Below are positions 26,782-39,368 of a stretch of 64,000 bases of DNA, in pieces (position 1 is the stretch's first letter; every line of letters starts with the position of its first letter). The notes below the pieces were generated by a model. It was not told where the DNA came from, searched no databases, and saw only the letters and a list, made by a program, of their open reading frames with translations. Made by a program: the position numbers and the translations under genes. The stretch lies in assembly GCF_000525875.1 (NCBI RefSeq), contig NZ_AODF01000001.1, positions 248,001 through 312,000 on the forward strand. Direction: 5' to 3'. Source of the DNA: Listeria floridensis FSL S10-1187. GTDB taxonomy: Bacteria > Bacillota > Bacilli > Lactobacillales > Listeriaceae.

Positions 26782-26833
26782 AAAATAGAAAAACTCAAAG
26801 CTTGTAAGAAAAACTTTGAGCGAATCGAAAACG

Positions 26834-26872
26834 AAAAAAAAGCCTGCGCTCCCCAAGATACTAATCTCGGGG
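26834..26872 (-). terminator. Possible terminator of the rplQ operon
   Basis: Stem CCCCGAGAT/ATCTTGGGG (minus strand) followed after nine bases by eight T residues. The spacing is longer than usual, so the hairpin at 26741-26781 may be the real stop. Confidence 0.45.
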
Positions 26873-26944
26873 AACACACAGAGCTAGACAAGACAAGGAA
26901 TTACTCGCTTATCATGACACTCCACTTGCTTTAAATATCAGTTC

Positions 26945-27340
26945 TTATTTAACTAATTCAATGATAACCATTGGTGCACCGTCACCACGACGAGGACCTT
27001 TTTTGTAGATACGAGTGTATCCACCTTGGCGCTCAGCGTAACGAGGAGCTACATCATCAAATAATTTTTGCAAAGCATAAACTGCTTGGTTTTTCTTACC
27101 GTTAGCACCGTCAACTTGTTTGACTTCTGCTACTTCGTGGCGGATGAATGATGCTGCTTTACGACGAGCATGCAAGTCACCTTTTTTACCAGAAGTGATA
27201 AGACGGTCAACAACTTTGCGAACTTCTTTCGCGCGTGCTTCCGTTGTTTCGATACGTTCATGAACGATTAAATCTGTTGCAAGGTCACGTAGTAAAGCTT
27301 TACGTTGTGAGCTTGTACGACCTAATTTTCTGTAACCCAT
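26945..27340 (-). CDS. rplQ: Ribosomal protein L17
   Basis: 131 residues starting [20 protein letters not shown], the conserved L17 opening, and ending in the MVIIELVK strand. L17 lines the peptide exit tunnel rim of the 50S subunit. GGAGGG precedes the ATG. It is the last gene of the long S10-spc-alpha cluster, 24 bases after rpoA. Confidence 0.97.
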   Translation of the reverse strand: MGYRKLGRTSSQRKALLRDLATDLIVHERIETTEARAKEVRKVVDRLITSGKKGDLHARRKAASFIRHEVAEVKQVDGANGKKNQAVYALQKLFDDVAPRYAERQGGYTRIYKKGPRRGDGAPMVIIELVK

Positions 27341-27364
27341 GGAATTCCCTCCTTACATTTCTAA

Positions 27365-28310
27365 TCAGTTTTCGTTGCGAAGACTTAAGCCAAGATCAGC
27401 AAGTTTTACTTTCACTTCTTCTAAAGATTTACGACCCAAGTTACGCACTTTCATCATGTCATCTTCAGATTTGTCAGCAAGTTCTTGAACTGTATTGATT
27501 CCAGCACGTTTCAGACAGTTATAAGAACGGACAGATAAGTCGAGTTCTTCAATCGTCATTTCAAGTACTTTTCTCTTTATGGCTTTCTTCTTTTTCAATC
27601 ATGATTTCAGCTTTTTGTGCTTCATCTGTTAAGTTAACGAAAATACTTAAGTGCTCAGAAAGAATTTTAGCGCCTAACGACACTGCTTCTTCTGGACTAA
27701 TGCTTCCGTCAGTTAGAACATCAAAAGTAAGCTTATCATAATTTGTAGATTGACCAACACGTGTATTTTCCACTTGATAATTCACACGAATAACAGGCGA
27801 GAAAATAGAATCTATTGGAAGAACACCAATAGGCATGCTTTCACGTTTATTTTGATCAGCCGGCGTATACCCGCGGCCTCGAGCAGCATTTAGGCGAACA
27901 TGAAATTTCGCATTTTCACTCAATGTTGCAATATGAAGATCTGGATTTAAGATTTCGACATCACTATCGTAATTAATATCTCCAGCTGTTACAACACCAG
28001 GTCCTTGTATATCAATTTCCAATGTTTTTTCTTCATCAGAATAAACTTTAAGAGCAAGTTTTTTGATATTCAAAATTATGGTTGTCACATCTTCAACTAC
28101 ACCTTCAATTACAGAAAACTCATGCAAAGCTCCATCAATTTGAATGGAAGTTACAGCAGCGCCTGGAAGTGAAGATAATAGAATACGACGTAAGGAGTTA
28201 CCCAAAGTTGTACCATATCCACGCTCAAGTGGTTCTACAACAAACTTTCCATATTTGGCATCATCGCTGATCTCAATCGTCTCGATTTTTGGCTTTTCAA
28301 TTTCGATCAT
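27365..28310 (-). CDS. rpoA: RNA polymerase alpha subunit (single-base frameshift)
   Basis: The N-terminal dimerisation domain (about 1-235, [14 protein letters not shown]...) runs out of frame after HKEK. The C-terminal promoter- and activator-binding domain ([20 protein letters not shown]...) continues in another frame. Removing one T from TTTT at 27569-27572 joins them into a protein of 314 residues, the normal Listeria length. rpoA is essential and a lost C-terminal domain would be very harmful, so a sequencing error is the simplest reading. Confidence 0.95.
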
Positions 28311-28413
28311 TCAAATATACCCTCCTTCAAAACGTCTTATTTCAGAAACTTAGTCGAACCTCATCTTGTTTCAAAACATCGGTGTTTTAAGAATTGCGTA
28401 AGAAGACGACTAC

Positions 28414-28803
<390 letters not shown>

Positions 28804-28830
28804 TCACTAATTACCTCCTTTACTATTCGT

Positions 28831-29196
28831 TTATTTCTTCTTACCTGCGACAGTCTTAGAAGGACCTTTGCGAGTACGCGCATTGTTTTTCGTATTTTGT
28901 CCGCGTACAGGAAGTCCACGACGGTGACGCATACCACGATAAGAACCGATTTCGATTAGACGTTTAATGTTTAAGTTCACTTCACGACGAAGATCCCCTT
29001 CAACTTTAATGCGGTCTACGATTTCACGGATTTTACCTAATTCTTCTTCACTTAGATCTCTTGTGCGTACATCTTCAGAAACGCCCGCTTCTTTCAAAAT
29101 TTGAATAGCTGTTTGTTTCCCAATACCAAAGATGTATGTCAGCGAGATAACGATACGTTTTTCACGTGGAACGTCCACACCAGCAATACGTGCCAT
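28831..29196 (-). CDS. rpsM: Ribosomal protein S13
   Basis: 121 residues of the 30S head protein contacting P-site tRNA and L5. The start [14 protein letters not shown] and the [19 protein letters not shown] tail are diagnostic. It follows rpmJ in the usual infA-rpmJ-rpsM-rpsK-rpoA order. Confidence 0.97.
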   Translation of the reverse strand: MARIAGVDVPREKRIVISLTYIFGIGKQTAIQILKEAGVSEDVRTRDLSEEELGKIREIVDRIKVEGDLRREVNLNIKRLIEIGSYRGMRHRRGLPVRGQNTKNNARTRKGPSKTVAGKKK

Positions 29197-29224
29197 CTAA
29201 TCAAGCACCTCCTTGTTTTATAGA

Positions 29225-29658
<434 letters not shown>

Positions 29659-29987
29659 ATGTTCGCTACCTCCTTCTCGGTTACTAGACCACTTGGTTAC
29701 TTATTTAATCAGTGTAAAAACGTGATTACATGAAAAAACGTGAAAAGAGATCTGCTTCCTTTTACTCGAAAGCCGATCGTTCTTTAGACAACCTGAAAAG
29801 TGAAATCCGTAATCCAGAGAACTTGAGTACGAAGACTAAAGTTCGATTTAGGCATAAGTTTCGGATGATCTTCAAATGGTTCTCTCGTTCATCATGATTT
29901 GCTCAGATGCTATACTCCACTGCCAATTATCCATTATACTACAAATCAAATTAATTTGCACGTTTAAATTTTTGGCGTGTGTTTAGC
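29659..29987. other. Gap between infA and adk with leader and small ORF
   Basis: On the minus strand TATAAT (29933-29938) may start an infA transcript with a leader of about 270 bases, but no convincing -35 is seen. On the plus strand a 55-codon open frame (29730-29897) crosses the same leader (separate entry). Confidence 0.4.
29730..29897 (+). CDS. Possible small basic protein antisense to the infA leader
   Basis: ATG at 29730 to TGA at 29895 gives 55 residues (start MKKREKRSASFYSKADRS) with many Lys and Arg and a hydrophobic/aromatic end (RMIFKWFSRSS). No clear Shine-Dalgarno and no firm promoter were found. It may be chance; it is listed because a dense, stop-free, highly basic frame in an otherwise empty ribosomal gap is unusual. 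Confidence 0.25.
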   Translation: MKKREKRSASFYSKADRSLDNLKSEIRNPENLSTKTKVRFRHKFRMIFKWFSRSS

Positions 29988-30689
<702 letters not shown>

Positions 30690-30708
30690 CTAAGCAAGTG
30701 CCTGCGTG

Positions 30709-32004
30709 TTATTTGATGAATCCTCGATAATTCCGTTTAACAAGTTGTCCTTCGAGCTGTTTCGTCGTATCAAGTGCTACACCGATTACGATTAGAAGAC
30801 TCGTACCGCCAATTGCAAGTGTCTGTGGCAAGTCAAATGCCGTAGTTCCAATTGTCGGGATGATGGCAACTGCTGAAAGGAAGATCGCACCTACAAAGGT
30901 TAAGCGATAAAGGACCGAAGTCAGATAAGCTTGCGTCTCTCTTCCAGGACGTTTACTAGGAATATATCCACCTTGCTTCTTCAAGTTATCCGCAACTTTT
31001 TCTGGATTTACTTGGATGAAAGCATAGAAATAAGTGAATGCGATGATTAGAGCTACATACAAGACCATTCCGATTGGTTTTGTATAATCAAATACGTTTT
31101 TTAGTACCGAAACAACACCATTGTCGTTATTAAAGAATGTCAAAATCGTTTGCGGTGTAATGATGAATGCACTCGCAAAGATTACTGGAATAACCCCAGC
31201 CGAGTTGAGTTTAAGCGGCAAGTGAGTTGCTTGCGCACCAGCTTGTTTATTACCGGCAACACGCTTCGAATACTGAATCGGAATTTTACGCAATGCTTGT
31301 TGGAAGTAGATAACTACGACAATAATTAAAAGCGCAGCTAGTGCAATTCCAGCAAGAACTAAGATGTGTAGGAAAAGCTGATCGCCCGAATCTTCAATTT
31401 GCTGTACGTATACTTGGCGGATACCATCAGGGATACGCGCTACGATACCAGCGAAGATGATGATCGAGATACCATTTCCAACACCTTTAACTGTAATTTG
31501 CTCCCCTAACCACATTAAAAACATTGTTCCTGTTGTAAGTACAATCGCAACGATGATGTACTGAGTAACAGAAGCATTGAAAATTAGTGTAGATCCAGAA
31601 AGTTGGTTAAAGCCGTAAGCCATACCGAAAGCTTCGATAAGACCTAGGATAATCGTCAAATAACGAGTTAATTGGTTTAATTTTTTACGTCCCATCTCAC
31701 CTTGTTTAGCCCACTCAGTAAGTTTTGGAACAACATCCATTTGCAAAAGCTGCACGATGATGGATGCGGTGATGTAAGGCATAACACCCATGGCTAGTAC
31801 AGAGAAGTTCTTAAGAGCTCCACCGTTGAACGTATTCAAGAAGCCAAAAATGCCGCCTTCCATTGTTTGTTGTAATGCTGCTGCATTCACCCCAGGCACA
31901 GGTATGAATGTTCCGATACGGAAAATGATGAGCATTGCAAGAGTGAAGAAAATTTTATTCCGGATATCTTTTACCCGAAAGAAGTTCGCTAACGTCTGAA
32001 ACAT
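30709..32004 (-). CDS. secY: Protein translocase subunit SecY
   Basis: 431 residues with ten membrane helices, the channel of the Sec translocon (with SecE at 948-1127). The N-terminus is [20 protein letters not shown], and the plug region follows helix 1 around FIPVPGVNAA. Its start overlaps the rplO stop by one base, so translation is coupled. Confidence 0.97.
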   Translation of the reverse strand: MFQTLANFFRVKDIRNKIFFTLAMLIIFRIGTFIPVPGVNAAALQQTMEGGIFGFLNTFNGGALKNFSVLAMGVMPYITASIIVQLLQMDVVPKLTEWAKQGEMGRKKLNQLTRYLTIILGLIEAFGMAYGFNQLSGSTLIFNASVTQYIIVAIVLTTGTMFLMWLGEQITVKGVGNGISIIIFAGIVARIPDGIRQVYVQQIEDSGDQLFLHILVLAGIALAALLIIVVVIYFQQALRKIPIQYSKRVAGNKQAGAQATHLPLKLNSAGVIPVIFASAFIITPQTILTFFNNDNGVVSVLKNVFDYTKPIGMVLYVALIIAFTYFYAFIQVNPEKVADNLKKQGGYIPSKRPGRETQAYLTSVLYRLTFVGAIFLSAVAIIPTIGTTAFDLPQTLAIGGTSLLIVIGVALDTTKQLEGQLVKRNYRGFIK

Positions 32005-32444
32005 TAGATCACCTCAGCTTTTCCACCAGCAGCCTCGATTGCTTCCTTAGCAGCAGTAGAAAATTTATTTGCTTTCACTGTAAGTTTTTTCTCAATAGAT
32101 CCATTCGAAAGGATTTTAATACCAGATTTAGCATTACGCACAACACCTGTTTCGATTAACAATTCAGGTGTTACTTCTGTACCGTCTTCAAAACGATTTA
32201 AAACATCCAAATTTACGATTGCAAATTCTTTACGGTTGATGTTTGTAAATCCGCGTTTAGGTATACGACGGAAAAGTGGAAGTTGTCCACCCTCGAAGCC
32301 TAAACGTACTCCACCGCCTGAACGAGCTTTTTGCCCTTTGTGTCCACGGCCGGAAGTTTTTCCGTTACCAGAGCCTGTACCACGACCAACACGATTACGC
32401 TCTTTACGAGATCCTTCAGCAGGTTTAAGTTCGTGTAGTTTCAT
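32004..32444 (-). CDS. rplO: Ribosomal protein L15
   Basis: 146 residues from the ATG at 32444 ([27 protein letters not shown] upstream). The Gly/Arg-rich N-terminal tail ([20 protein letters not shown]) threads into 23S rRNA. Last protein gene before secY in the spc cluster. Confidence 0.97.
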   Translation of the reverse strand: MKLHELKPAEGSRKERNRVGRGTGSGNGKTSGRGHKGQKARSGGGVRLGFEGGQLPLFRRIPKRGFTNINRKEFAIVNLDVLNRFEDGTEVTPELLIETGVVRNAKSGIKILSNGSIEKKLTVKANKFSTAAKEAIEAAGGKAEVI

Positions 32445-32495
32445 GTCAAGCACCTCCTCCTATTTCTAGTTCATTTCTTTTAAAAATAATTTCGC

Positions 32496-32675
32496 TTAAA
32501 CTTCTTTTACGTCCAGAAGATGACTAACTTTGTTAACCATCCCACGAATTGCAGGATTATCTTCTTTAACAACAACGGAATTTGTTTTTCCAAGGCCTAA
32601 AGCCTTAACAGTTTTGCGTTGTGTTTCGGGACGACCGATTAAGCTACGTTTTAGAGTGATTTCTAATTTAGCCAT
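32496..32675 (-). CDS. rpmD: Ribosomal protein L30
   Basis: 59 residues ([20 protein letters not shown] start, SHLLDVKEV end), between rpsE and rplO as usual. A ferredoxin-like 50S protein; short but complete for the bacterial family. GGAGGG precedes the ATG. Confidence 0.96.
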   Translation of the reverse strand: MAKLEITLKRSLIGRPETQRKTVKALGLGKTNSVVVKEDNPAIRGMVNKVSHLLDVKEV

Positions 32676-32691
32676 AATGATAATTCCCTCC

Positions 32692-33195
32692 TTATCCTAA
32701 CAATTCTTCAACTGTCTTGCCGCGAAGTTTTGCAACATCCTCAGCTTTTTTAAGTTGTTTGATTCCATCAATTGTAGCGCGAACCATATTGATTGGTGTG
32801 TTAGATCCAAGCGATTTTGAAGATACATCAGCAACTCCAGCAAGCTCAAGTACGGCACGTACTGGACCACCAGCAGTTACCCCAGAACCGGCGCTAGCAG
32901 GTTTAAGCAAGATTTCTCCGCCGCCGAAACGACCTACAACTGTGTGTGGAAGAGTTGTTCCAACTGTTGGTACGAAAACCATGTTTTTCTTCGCATCTTC
33001 AACTGCTTTACGAATCGCGTCTGGAACTTCTTGTGCTTTACCAGTACCAAAGCCAACGTGACCATTCTTATCGCCGACAACAACAAGTGCTGTGAAACGG
33101 AAGCGACGTCCACCTTTTACAACTTTAGCAACACGGTTAATCGTAACAACGCGTTCTTCTAAATCTAATTTGTTTCCATCAATAATTTCAGCCAT
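32692..33195 (-). CDS. rpsE: Ribosomal protein S5
   Basis: 167 residues. An N-terminal double-stranded RNA-binding fold ([20 protein letters not shown]) and a C-terminal GHMP-like fold. S5 lies at the mRNA entrance and affects decoding fidelity; the loop targeted by spectinomycin-resistance changes is in the VVKGGRRF region. Confidence 0.97.
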   Translation of the reverse strand: MAEIIDGNKLDLEERVVTINRVAKVVKGGRRFRFTALVVVGDKNGHVGFGTGKAQEVPDAIRKAVEDAKKNMVFVPTVGTTLPHTVVGRFGGGEILLKPASAGSGVTAGGPVRAVLELAGVADVSSKSLGSNTPINMVRATIDGIKQLKKAEDVAKLRGKTVEELLG

Positions 33196-33216
33196 CTAAG
33201 TTTTCCCTCCTTCTTA

Positions 33217-33577
33217 TTAGAATTCTAGTCCGTTTTCACGAGCTGCTTCAGCTAGAGCTTTTACGCGACCATGATACAAGTATCCTCCGCGGTCAAAAAC
33301 AACTGCAGAAATTCCTTTTTCAGAAGCACGTTTAGCAACTAATTCGCCAACTTTGCTAGCAGCGTCAACTTTCGATTCAGCAGAACCAAAGTCTTTATCT
33401 AAATTCGATGCATTAACAAGTGTTACGCCATTTACGTCATCAATTAATTGAGCGTAGATGTTTTTGTTAGAACGGAAAACGTTCAAACGCGGACGGCTTT
33501 CTGTTCCAGTAATTTTAGAGCGAACACGAGCATGTCTTTTTTTTACGAACTTTATTTTTGTCGATTTTAGTAATCAC
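33217..33577 (-). CDS. rplR: Ribosomal protein L18 (single-base frameshift)
   Basis: Intact L18 should start at the GTG at 33577 (GAGGTG 6 bases upstream; [13 protein letters not shown]). It runs out of frame in a T8 run (33537-33544) where the coding strand has one A too many. Removing it restores [20 protein letters not shown] and a 119-residue L18. L18 carries 5S rRNA into the 50S subunit and is needed for growth, so an error is likely. Confidence 0.93.
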
Positions 33578-33611
33578 ACGACTCACCTCTTCTCTTATCG
33601 CTTACGCGGCA

Positions 33612-34148
33612 TTATTTACCAGTTTTACCTTCTTTACGGCGTACATATTCGCCTTCATAACGGATACCTTTACCTTTATACGGTTCAGGTGGACGTACAG
33701 CGCGAATGTTTGCAGCTAGTTCACCAACATGTTCTTTATTGAATCCTTTAACGATTACTTTCGTATTCGCAGGAACTTCAATTTCAACACCTTTTGGTGC
33801 TTCGAATTCTACTGGATGGGAATACCCTACGTTAAGAACAAGTTTTGAACCTTGTTTTTGAGCACGGTAACCGACACCGACTAATTCAAGTGATTTTTCG
33901 TAACCTTCAGAGACACCTACAATCATGTTATTTAGGACTGCACGAGTCGTACCATGAAGAGCACGGTGATTTTTATTATCAGTTGGACGCGAAATGTTGA
34001 TTTCGCTTCCTTCGATTTCAATTTTAATGTCTGGGTTAAACTCTCTTACAAGTTCACCTTTAGGACCTTTAACTGTTGCCTTCGTTCCGTCAAGTGTAAC
34101 TGTTACACCAGCTGGAATCGTAATAGGCTTTTTACCGATACGGGACAT
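33612..34148 (-). CDS. rplF: Ribosomal protein L6
   Basis: 178 residues starting [17 protein letters not shown] and ending [20 protein letters not shown], the tandem L6 fold near the sarcin-ricin loop. GGAGGTGCG lies before the ATG. Between rpsH and rplR. Confidence 0.97.
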   Translation of the reverse strand: MSRIGKKPITIPAGVTVTLDGTKATVKGPKGELVREFNPDIKIEIEGSEINISRPTDNKNHRALHGTTRAVLNNMIVGVSEGYEKSLELVGVGYRAQKQGSKLVLNVGYSHPVEFEAPKGVEIEVPANTKVIVKGFNKEHVGELAANIRAVRPPEPYKGKGIRYEGEYVRRKEGKTGK

Positions 34149-34174
34149 CTATCGCACCTCCTTATGAATAAATT

Positions 34175-34573
34175 TTACCAAACGTAAGCTAGTACTTCTC
34201 CGCCCACTTGTTTAGCGCGAGCTTCTTTGTCCGTTAAGACACCTTGAGAAGTTGACACGATTGCGATACCAAGGCCGTTAAGCACTTTAGGCACCTCATT
34301 CGATTTAGCGTAAACGCGAAGTCCAGGCTTACTAATACGTTTAAGACCAGTAATTACACGTTCGCCAGACGGGCTGTATTTCAAGAAAACACGGATTGTT
34401 CCTTGTTTTTCATCTTCGATATACTCAACGTCGCGGATAAAACCTTCACGTTTCAAGATTTCAGCGATTTCTTTTTTGATTTTCGATGCAGGCAATTCTA
34501 ATTTGTCATGTTTCACCATGTTCGCATTACGGATGCGAGTTAGAAAATCTGCAATTGGATCTGTCATCACCAT
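34175..34573 (-). CDS. rpsH: Ribosomal protein S8
   Basis: 132 residues starting [19 protein letters not shown]. The C-terminal [15 protein letters not shown] motif binds helix 21 of 16S rRNA. It is the usual translational repressor of the spc cluster in other bacteria; I see no specific target here. Confidence 0.97.
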   Translation of the reverse strand: MVMTDPIADFLTRIRNANMVKHDKLELPASKIKKEIAEILKREGFIRDVEYIEDEKQGTIRVFLKYSPSGERVITGLKRISKPGLRVYAKSNEVPKVLNGLGIAIVSTSQGVLTDKEARAKQVGGEVLAYVW

Positions 34574-34605
34574 GTGTTATTATCCTCCTTCCTTCTATCT
34601 GATTC

Positions 34606-34803
<198 letters not shown>

Positions 34804-34819
34804 CTACTTTAATTATTGA

Positions 34820-35359
34820 TTATTTTTGAAATGGCATTCCAACTTGAGTTAACAACTCACGGGATTCTTCATCAGTGTTTGCAGTTGTAACGATAACTAC
34901 GTCCATACCACGAACTTTTGATACTTTATCATAATCAATTTCAGGGAAAATCAATTGTTCTCTCACACCCAACGTGTAGTTGCCGCGGCCGTCGAAAGCT
35001 TTTTTCGATACTCCACGGAAGTCACGAACACGTGGAAGTGAAACAGTAATTAATTTGTCTAAGAAATCATACATACGCTCACCACGAAGCGTTACTTTCG
35101 CACCGATTGGCATTCCTTCACGAAGACGGAATCCAGCGATCGAATTTTTTGCTTTTGTGATAACAGGTTTTTGACCAGTGATTAAAGCTAATTCTTCAAC
35201 AGCACTGTCCAAAACTTTAGCGTTTGCTACTGCGTCACCAACACCAGTGTTGATTACGATTTTTTCAATTTTTGGTACTTCCATTACGGAAGAATAGTTA
35301 AACTTGCTCATCATACTAGGAACAATTTCCTTAAGATAGCGATCTTTAAGGCGATTCAT
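34820..35359 (-). CDS. rplE: Ribosomal protein L5
   Basis: 179 residues starting [21 protein letters not shown]5 binds 5S rRNA with L18 and bridges to S13. The KITVITGQKPV-like segment ([19 protein letters not shown]) is conserved. GGAGG precedes the ATG. Confidence 0.97.
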   Translation of the reverse strand: MNRLKDRYLKEIVPSMMSKFNYSSVMEVPKIEKIVINTGVGDAVANAKVLDSAVEELALITGQKPVITKAKNSIAGFRLREGMPIGAKVTLRGERMYDFLDKLITVSLPRVRDFRGVSKKAFDGRGNYTLGVREQLIFPEIDYDKVSKVRGMDVVIVTTANTDEESRELLTQVGMPFQK

Positions 35360-35390
35360 GTAATGTTGCCTCCTTCCTCAATTACTTTCA

Positions 35391-35703
35391 TTATTTATCG
35401 ATGACTTCACCGGATTTTTTTGCTACACGTACTTTTTTTATCGCCTTTAACTTCGTAGCCTACACGAGTAGGTTCGCCAGATTTAGGGTCGATAAGCATT
35501 ACGTTAGATACGTGAATTGGTGCTTCAACATTCAAGATTCCACCTTGTGGATTGATATTGGAAGGTTTTGTATGTTTTTTCACCATGTTAATTCCTTCAA
35601 CAATTACACGATCTTTTTTCGGGAATGCAGCAAGAATTTTGCCGGATTTGCCTTTATCTTTACCAGTAATAACTTGTACTTTATCACCTTTTTTGACATG
35701 CAT
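35391..35703 (-). CDS. rplX: Ribosomal protein L24 (single-base frameshift near the 3' end)
   Basis: The KOW-domain protein starts [19 protein letters not shown] (ATG at 35703) and is normal up to GYEVKGDKK. There a T7 run (35433-35439) holds one base too many and the last residues become STCSKKIR. Removing it gives the expected [13 protein letters not shown] end with a stop at 35391 and 103 residues. L24 starts 50S assembly and is close to essential. Confidence 0.93.
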
Positions 35704-35738
35704 TGGTCTTAGCACCTCCTTGGTTTGAAACTTGTTTA

Positions 35739-36143
<405 letters not shown>

Positions 36144-36177
36144 CTAATGCCTAGACTCTTGTGCTTATATAAAAACT

Positions 36178-36441
36178 TTAGATAATAACTGCTTCTTCTA
36201 CTACATCTAATAAACGGAAGCGTTTAGTTGCAGATAGAGGGCGAGTTTCCATGATACGAACGATATCGCCAGTTTTTGCAGTGTTATTTTCATCATGCGC
36301 TTTGAATTTCTTCGAGTACTTCACGCGCTTGCCATACAAGCCATGTTTTTTGTATGTTTCAACAACTACAGTGATAGTTTTATCCATTTTATCGGATACT
36401 ACGCGGCCTGTATAGATTTTACGTTGATTACGGTCAGCCAT
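36178..36441 (-). CDS. rpsQ: Ribosomal protein S17
   Basis: 87 residues, an OB-fold 16S rRNA-binding protein starting [19 protein letters not shown], with the conserved [20 protein letters not shown] end. 27 bases after rpmC. Confidence 0.97.
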   Translation of the reverse strand: MADRNQRKIYTGRVVSDKMDKTITVVVETYKKHGLYGKRVKYSKKFKAHDENNTAKTGDIVRIMETRPLSATKRFRLLDVVEEAVII

Positions 36442-36468
36442 GTATTAAACCTCCTTATTAATTTCGTC

Positions 36469-36660
36469 TTAAGCAAGTTCTCTTTCTTTAACAATTGTTT
36501 TCATACGAGCGATCGATTTACGTACTTCTTTAATACGAGCTGTATTTTCCAATTGTCCTGTAGCTAATTGAAAGCGCAAGTTGAAAAGCTCTTCTTTCAA
36601 TGCTTTTTCCTGATCTTTAATTTCGGTAGTGGATAGTTCACGGATATCATTAGCTTTCAT
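36469..36660 (-). CDS. rpmC: Ribosomal protein L29
   Basis: 63 residues from the ATG at 36660 ([14 protein letters not shown]), a two-helix coiled protein at the tunnel exit where signal recognition particle docks. The start lies inside the end of rplP (11-base overlap) behind GGTGGTGAAG; an upstream in-frame extension is inside rplP and not conserved. Confidence 0.96.
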   Translation of the reverse strand: MKANDIRELSTTEIKDQEKALKEELFNLRFQLATGQLENTARIKEVRKSIARMKTIVKERELA

Positions 36661-37084
36661 TTGCTTCACCACCAATTTCTTCACGTTTTACGATCTTTGT
36701 TTTGACCGGCAGTTTGTGTGATGCAAGACGTAATGCTTCACGCGCTACTTCTTCAGGCACACCTGCGATTTCGAACATAATTTTACCACGTTTAACTGGG
36801 CTTACCCAGCCTTCCGGAGCACCTTTACCTTTACCCATCCGAACCCCAATAGGTTTCGAAGTGTAAGATTTATGAGGGAAAATTTTAATCCAAACTTTAC
36901 CGCCACGTTTCATGTAACGAGTCATCGCGATACGGGCAGCTTCAATTTGACGGTTCGTGATCCAAGAAGCTTCAACAGCTTGAAGACCATATTCGCCAAA
37001 AGCAACTTCAGTGCCGCCTTTTGCACGTCCACGCATGTTTCCACGGAACTCACGACGGTATTTTACACGTTTAGGGACTAACAT
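36650..37084 (-). CDS. rplP: Ribosomal protein L16
   Basis: 144 residues starting [20 protein letters not shown]16 positions the A- and P-site tRNA acceptor arms; the loop around [13 protein letters not shown] approaches the peptidyl transferase centre. It starts 3 bases after rpsC ends. Confidence 0.97.
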   Translation of the reverse strand: MLVPKRVKYRREFRGNMRGRAKGGTEVAFGEYGLQAVEASWITNRQIEAARIAMTRYMKRGGKVWIKIFPHKSYTSKPIGVRMGKGKGAPEGWVSPVKRGKIMFEIAGVPEEVAREALRLASHKLPVKTKIVKREEIGGEANES

Positions 37085-37086
37085 AC

Positions 37087-37743
37087 TTATTTTCCTCCTT
37101 CCACATTGTTTTTCTTCGTTGGAAGGACTTCACCACGGTAGATCCAAACTTTAACGCCTAGTTTACCATAAGTTGTATCTGCTTCTTCCCATGCATAATC
37201 AATATCAGCACGAAGTGTATGAAGAGGTACAGTTCCTTCACTATAATGTTCAGCACGAGCAATATCAGCTCCGCCAAGACGACCAGATACTTGAGTTTTG
37301 ATTCCTTTCGCACCAGCGCGCATAGTACGTTGAATAGCTTGTTTTTGTGCGCGACGGAAAGATACACGTCCTTCAAGTTGTCTAGCAATATTTTCAGCTA
37401 CAAGTTTAGCATCAAGATCAGCACGTTTGATTTCAACGATATTGATATGAACACGTTTGCCTGTAAGTTCGTTTAGGGATTTACGAAGCGCTTCGACTTC
37501 GGAACCACCTTTACCGATAACCATACCAGGTTTTGCAGTATGGATTGTGATATTCACACGGTTAGCTGCACGTTCGATCTCAACGCGAGAAACAGAAGCA
37601 TCAGCTAAGCGTTTTGCGATATAGTCACGAATGCGTAAATCTTCATGCAAGAAATTAGCGTAATCTTTTTCAGCGTACCATTTCGAATCCCAGTCACGAA
37701 TGACTCCGATACGCATACCAATTGGATGTACTTTTTGACCCAA
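37087..37743 (-). CDS. rpsC: Ribosomal protein S3
   Basis: 218 residues: an N-terminal KH domain ([16 protein letters not shown], the GxxG loop is GKGG) and a C-terminal ferredoxin-like domain. S3 lines the mRNA entry tunnel and has helicase activity with S4 and S5. Confidence 0.97.
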   Translation of the reverse strand: MGQKVHPIGMRIGVIRDWDSKWYAEKDYANFLHEDLRIRDYIAKRLADASVSRVEIERAANRVNITIHTAKPGMVIGKGGSEVEALRKSLNELTGKRVHINIVEIKRADLDAKLVAENIARQLEGRVSFRRAQKQAIQRTMRAGAKGIKTQVSGRLGGADIARAEHYSEGTVPLHTLRADIDYAWEEADTTYGKLGVKVWIYRGEVLPTKKNNVEGGK

Positions 37744-37745
37744 CG

Positions 37746-38102
37746 TTATCCCTCCTTCACTTCAGATACCACAACAGTAATGTGGCTCGTACGTTTGTTA
37801 ATAGCACTTGCACGACCTTGTGCACGTGGGCGGAAACGTTTAAGTGTTGGACCTTCGTCAACAAATGCTTCCGAAACCACTAAGTTATTTATGTCTAAAT
37901 CATAGTTATGCTCAGCGTTCGCCATAGCAGATTTCAATACTTTTTCAATGATTGGTGAAGCTGCTTTTGGAGTAAATTTCAAGATAGCGATCGCTTCCCC
38001 GACTTGCTTACCTCGGATTAAATCAATAACGATTCTCGCTTTACGAGGAGCAATACGTACCGTTTTGGCAACGGCTTTTGCGCTTGTAATTTCACTTGCC
38101 AT
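37746..38102 (-). CDS. rplV: Ribosomal protein L22
   Basis: 118 residues. The long beta-hairpin (about 80-100, [20 protein letters not shown]) reaches the tunnel constriction and is the usual site of macrolide-resistance changes; nothing unusual is seen there. Two bases separate its stop from rpsC. Confidence 0.97.
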   Translation of the reverse strand: MASEITSAKAVAKTVRIAPRKARIVIDLIRGKQVGEAIAILKFTPKAASPIIEKVLKSAMANAEHNYDLDINNLVVSEAFVDEGPTLKRFRPRAQGRASAINKRTSHITVVVSEVKEG

Positions 38103-38122
38103 TTAGATAGCCTCCTCTCGAA

Positions 38123-38401
38123 TTATCGTTTTGTTTTCTTATCGTCTCCCGCGTGTCCACGGTAAGTACGAGTTGGTGCAAATTCACCTAATTTATGTCC
38201 AACCATATCTTCTTGGATGTAAACAGGAACATGTTTGCGTCCATCATATACAGCGATTGTTTGACCTACGAATACTGGAAAGATTGTGGAACGGCGCGAC
38301 CAAGTTTTAATTACTTGTTTCTTTTCGCTTTCGTTAGCAACTTCCACTTTCTTCATCAAATGATCATCGACAAAAGGTCCTTTCTTTAAGCTACGACCCA
38401 T
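38123..38401 (-). CDS. rpsS: Ribosomal protein S19
   Basis: 92 residues starting [19 protein letters not shown] with the conserved [20 protein letters not shown] tail in the 30S head. It is separated from rplB by 90 bases that can form a long hairpin (separate entry). Confidence 0.97.
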   Translation of the reverse strand: MGRSLKKGPFVDDHLMKKVEVANESEKKQVIKTWSRRSTIFPVFVGQTIAVYDGRKHVPVYIQEDMVGHKLGEFAPTRTYRGHAGDDKKTKR

Positions 38402-38419
38402 GACGGAACCTCCCTTCGT

Positions 38420-38463
38420 ATAGCTAGGAAGCTCGGAGCAAACCTCCGTGCACTCCCTGCTAT
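38420..38463 (-). other. Intercistronic hairpin between rplB and rpsS
   Basis: ATAGC (38420-38424) pairs with GCTAT (38459-38463) and, inside, CGGAG (38434-38438) with CTCCG (38444-38448), with partial GGA/TCC pairing between. No T run follows, so it is not a terminator. It could be an mRNA processing or stability element. Confidence 0.5.
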
Positions 38464-38491
38464 CAAATTTAAAGTGATTTTATTCCAGATC

Positions 38492-39325
38492 TTATTTACC
38501 TTTACGACGACGTACGATAAATTTATCGGAGTTGTTGTTTTTCTTACGTGTTTTGTAACCAAGAGTTGGTTTGCCCCATGGAGACATTGGAGATTTACGT
38601 CCGATCGGTGCTTTACCTTCACCACCACCGTGTGGGTGATCATTAGGGTTCATTACAGATCCACGAACTGTAGGGCGTTTACCCATCCAACGTGAACGTC
38701 CGGCTTTACCGATATTGATAAGTTCATGTTGTTCGTTACCAACTTGACCGATTGTAGCACGGCAAGTAGCAAGAATCATGCGAACTTCACCAGAGTTAAG
38801 ACGGATAAGAACGTATTTTCCTTCTTTACCAAGCACTTGAGCACTCGTTCCAGCTGAACGAACTAATTGTCCGCCTTTGCCAGGTTTAAGCTCGATATTG
38901 TGGATAACAGTACCCACTGGAATATCTTTAAGTTCCAGTGCATTTCCGACTTTAATGTCAGCTTCTGCTCCAGAATGAATTGTTTGGCCTACTTCAAGAC
39001 CTTTAGCTGCGATGATGTAGCGTTTTTCTCCATCAGCGTAGTTGATTAACGCAATATTTGCAGAGCGGTTTGGATCGTATTCGATAGTTGCAACACGTCC
39101 AGGCACGCCATCTTTATTACGTTTGAAATCGATCACACGGTATTGGCGTTTGTGTCCGCCGCCGTGATGACGAACAGTTAACTTACCTTGGTTATTGCGG
39201 CCAGCTTTCTTTTTCAAAGGACGTAGCAAAGATTTTTCTGGAGTACTTGTAGTAATCTCAGCGAAATCAGAACTTGTCATATGACGGCGGCCGTTTGTGG
39301 TAGGTTTGTACTTTTTAATCGCCAT
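38492..39325 (-). CDS. rplB: Ribosomal protein L2
   Basis: 277 residues starting [20 protein letters not shown]. The C-terminal [20 protein letters not shown] loop contains the histidine near the peptidyl transferase centre. L2 is required for joining of the subunits. Confidence 0.97.
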   Translation of the reverse strand: MAIKKYKPTTNGRRHMTSSDFAEITTSTPEKSLLRPLKKKAGRNNQGKLTVRHHGGGHKRQYRVIDFKRNKDGVPGRVATIEYDPNRSANIALINYADGEKRYIIAAKGLEVGQTIHSGAEADIKVGNALELKDIPVGTVIHNIELKPGKGGQLVRSAGTSAQVLGKEGKYVLIRLNSGEVRMILATCRATIGQVGNEQHELINIGKAGRSRWMGKRPTVRGSVMNPNDHPHGGGEGKAPIGRKSPMSPWGKPTLGYKTRKKNNNSDKFIVRRRKGK

Positions 39326-39368
39326 GTTTTTCCCTCCTCGTTAGATTTTTTTATTCTAAACGTTCGTT

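Noticed and set aside
33537-33544. Programmed ribosomal frameshifting in rplR, rplX and rpoA
   Set aside because: No stimulatory structure was seen, the shifts are scattered over unrelated genes, and all are explained by one-base homopolymer errors.
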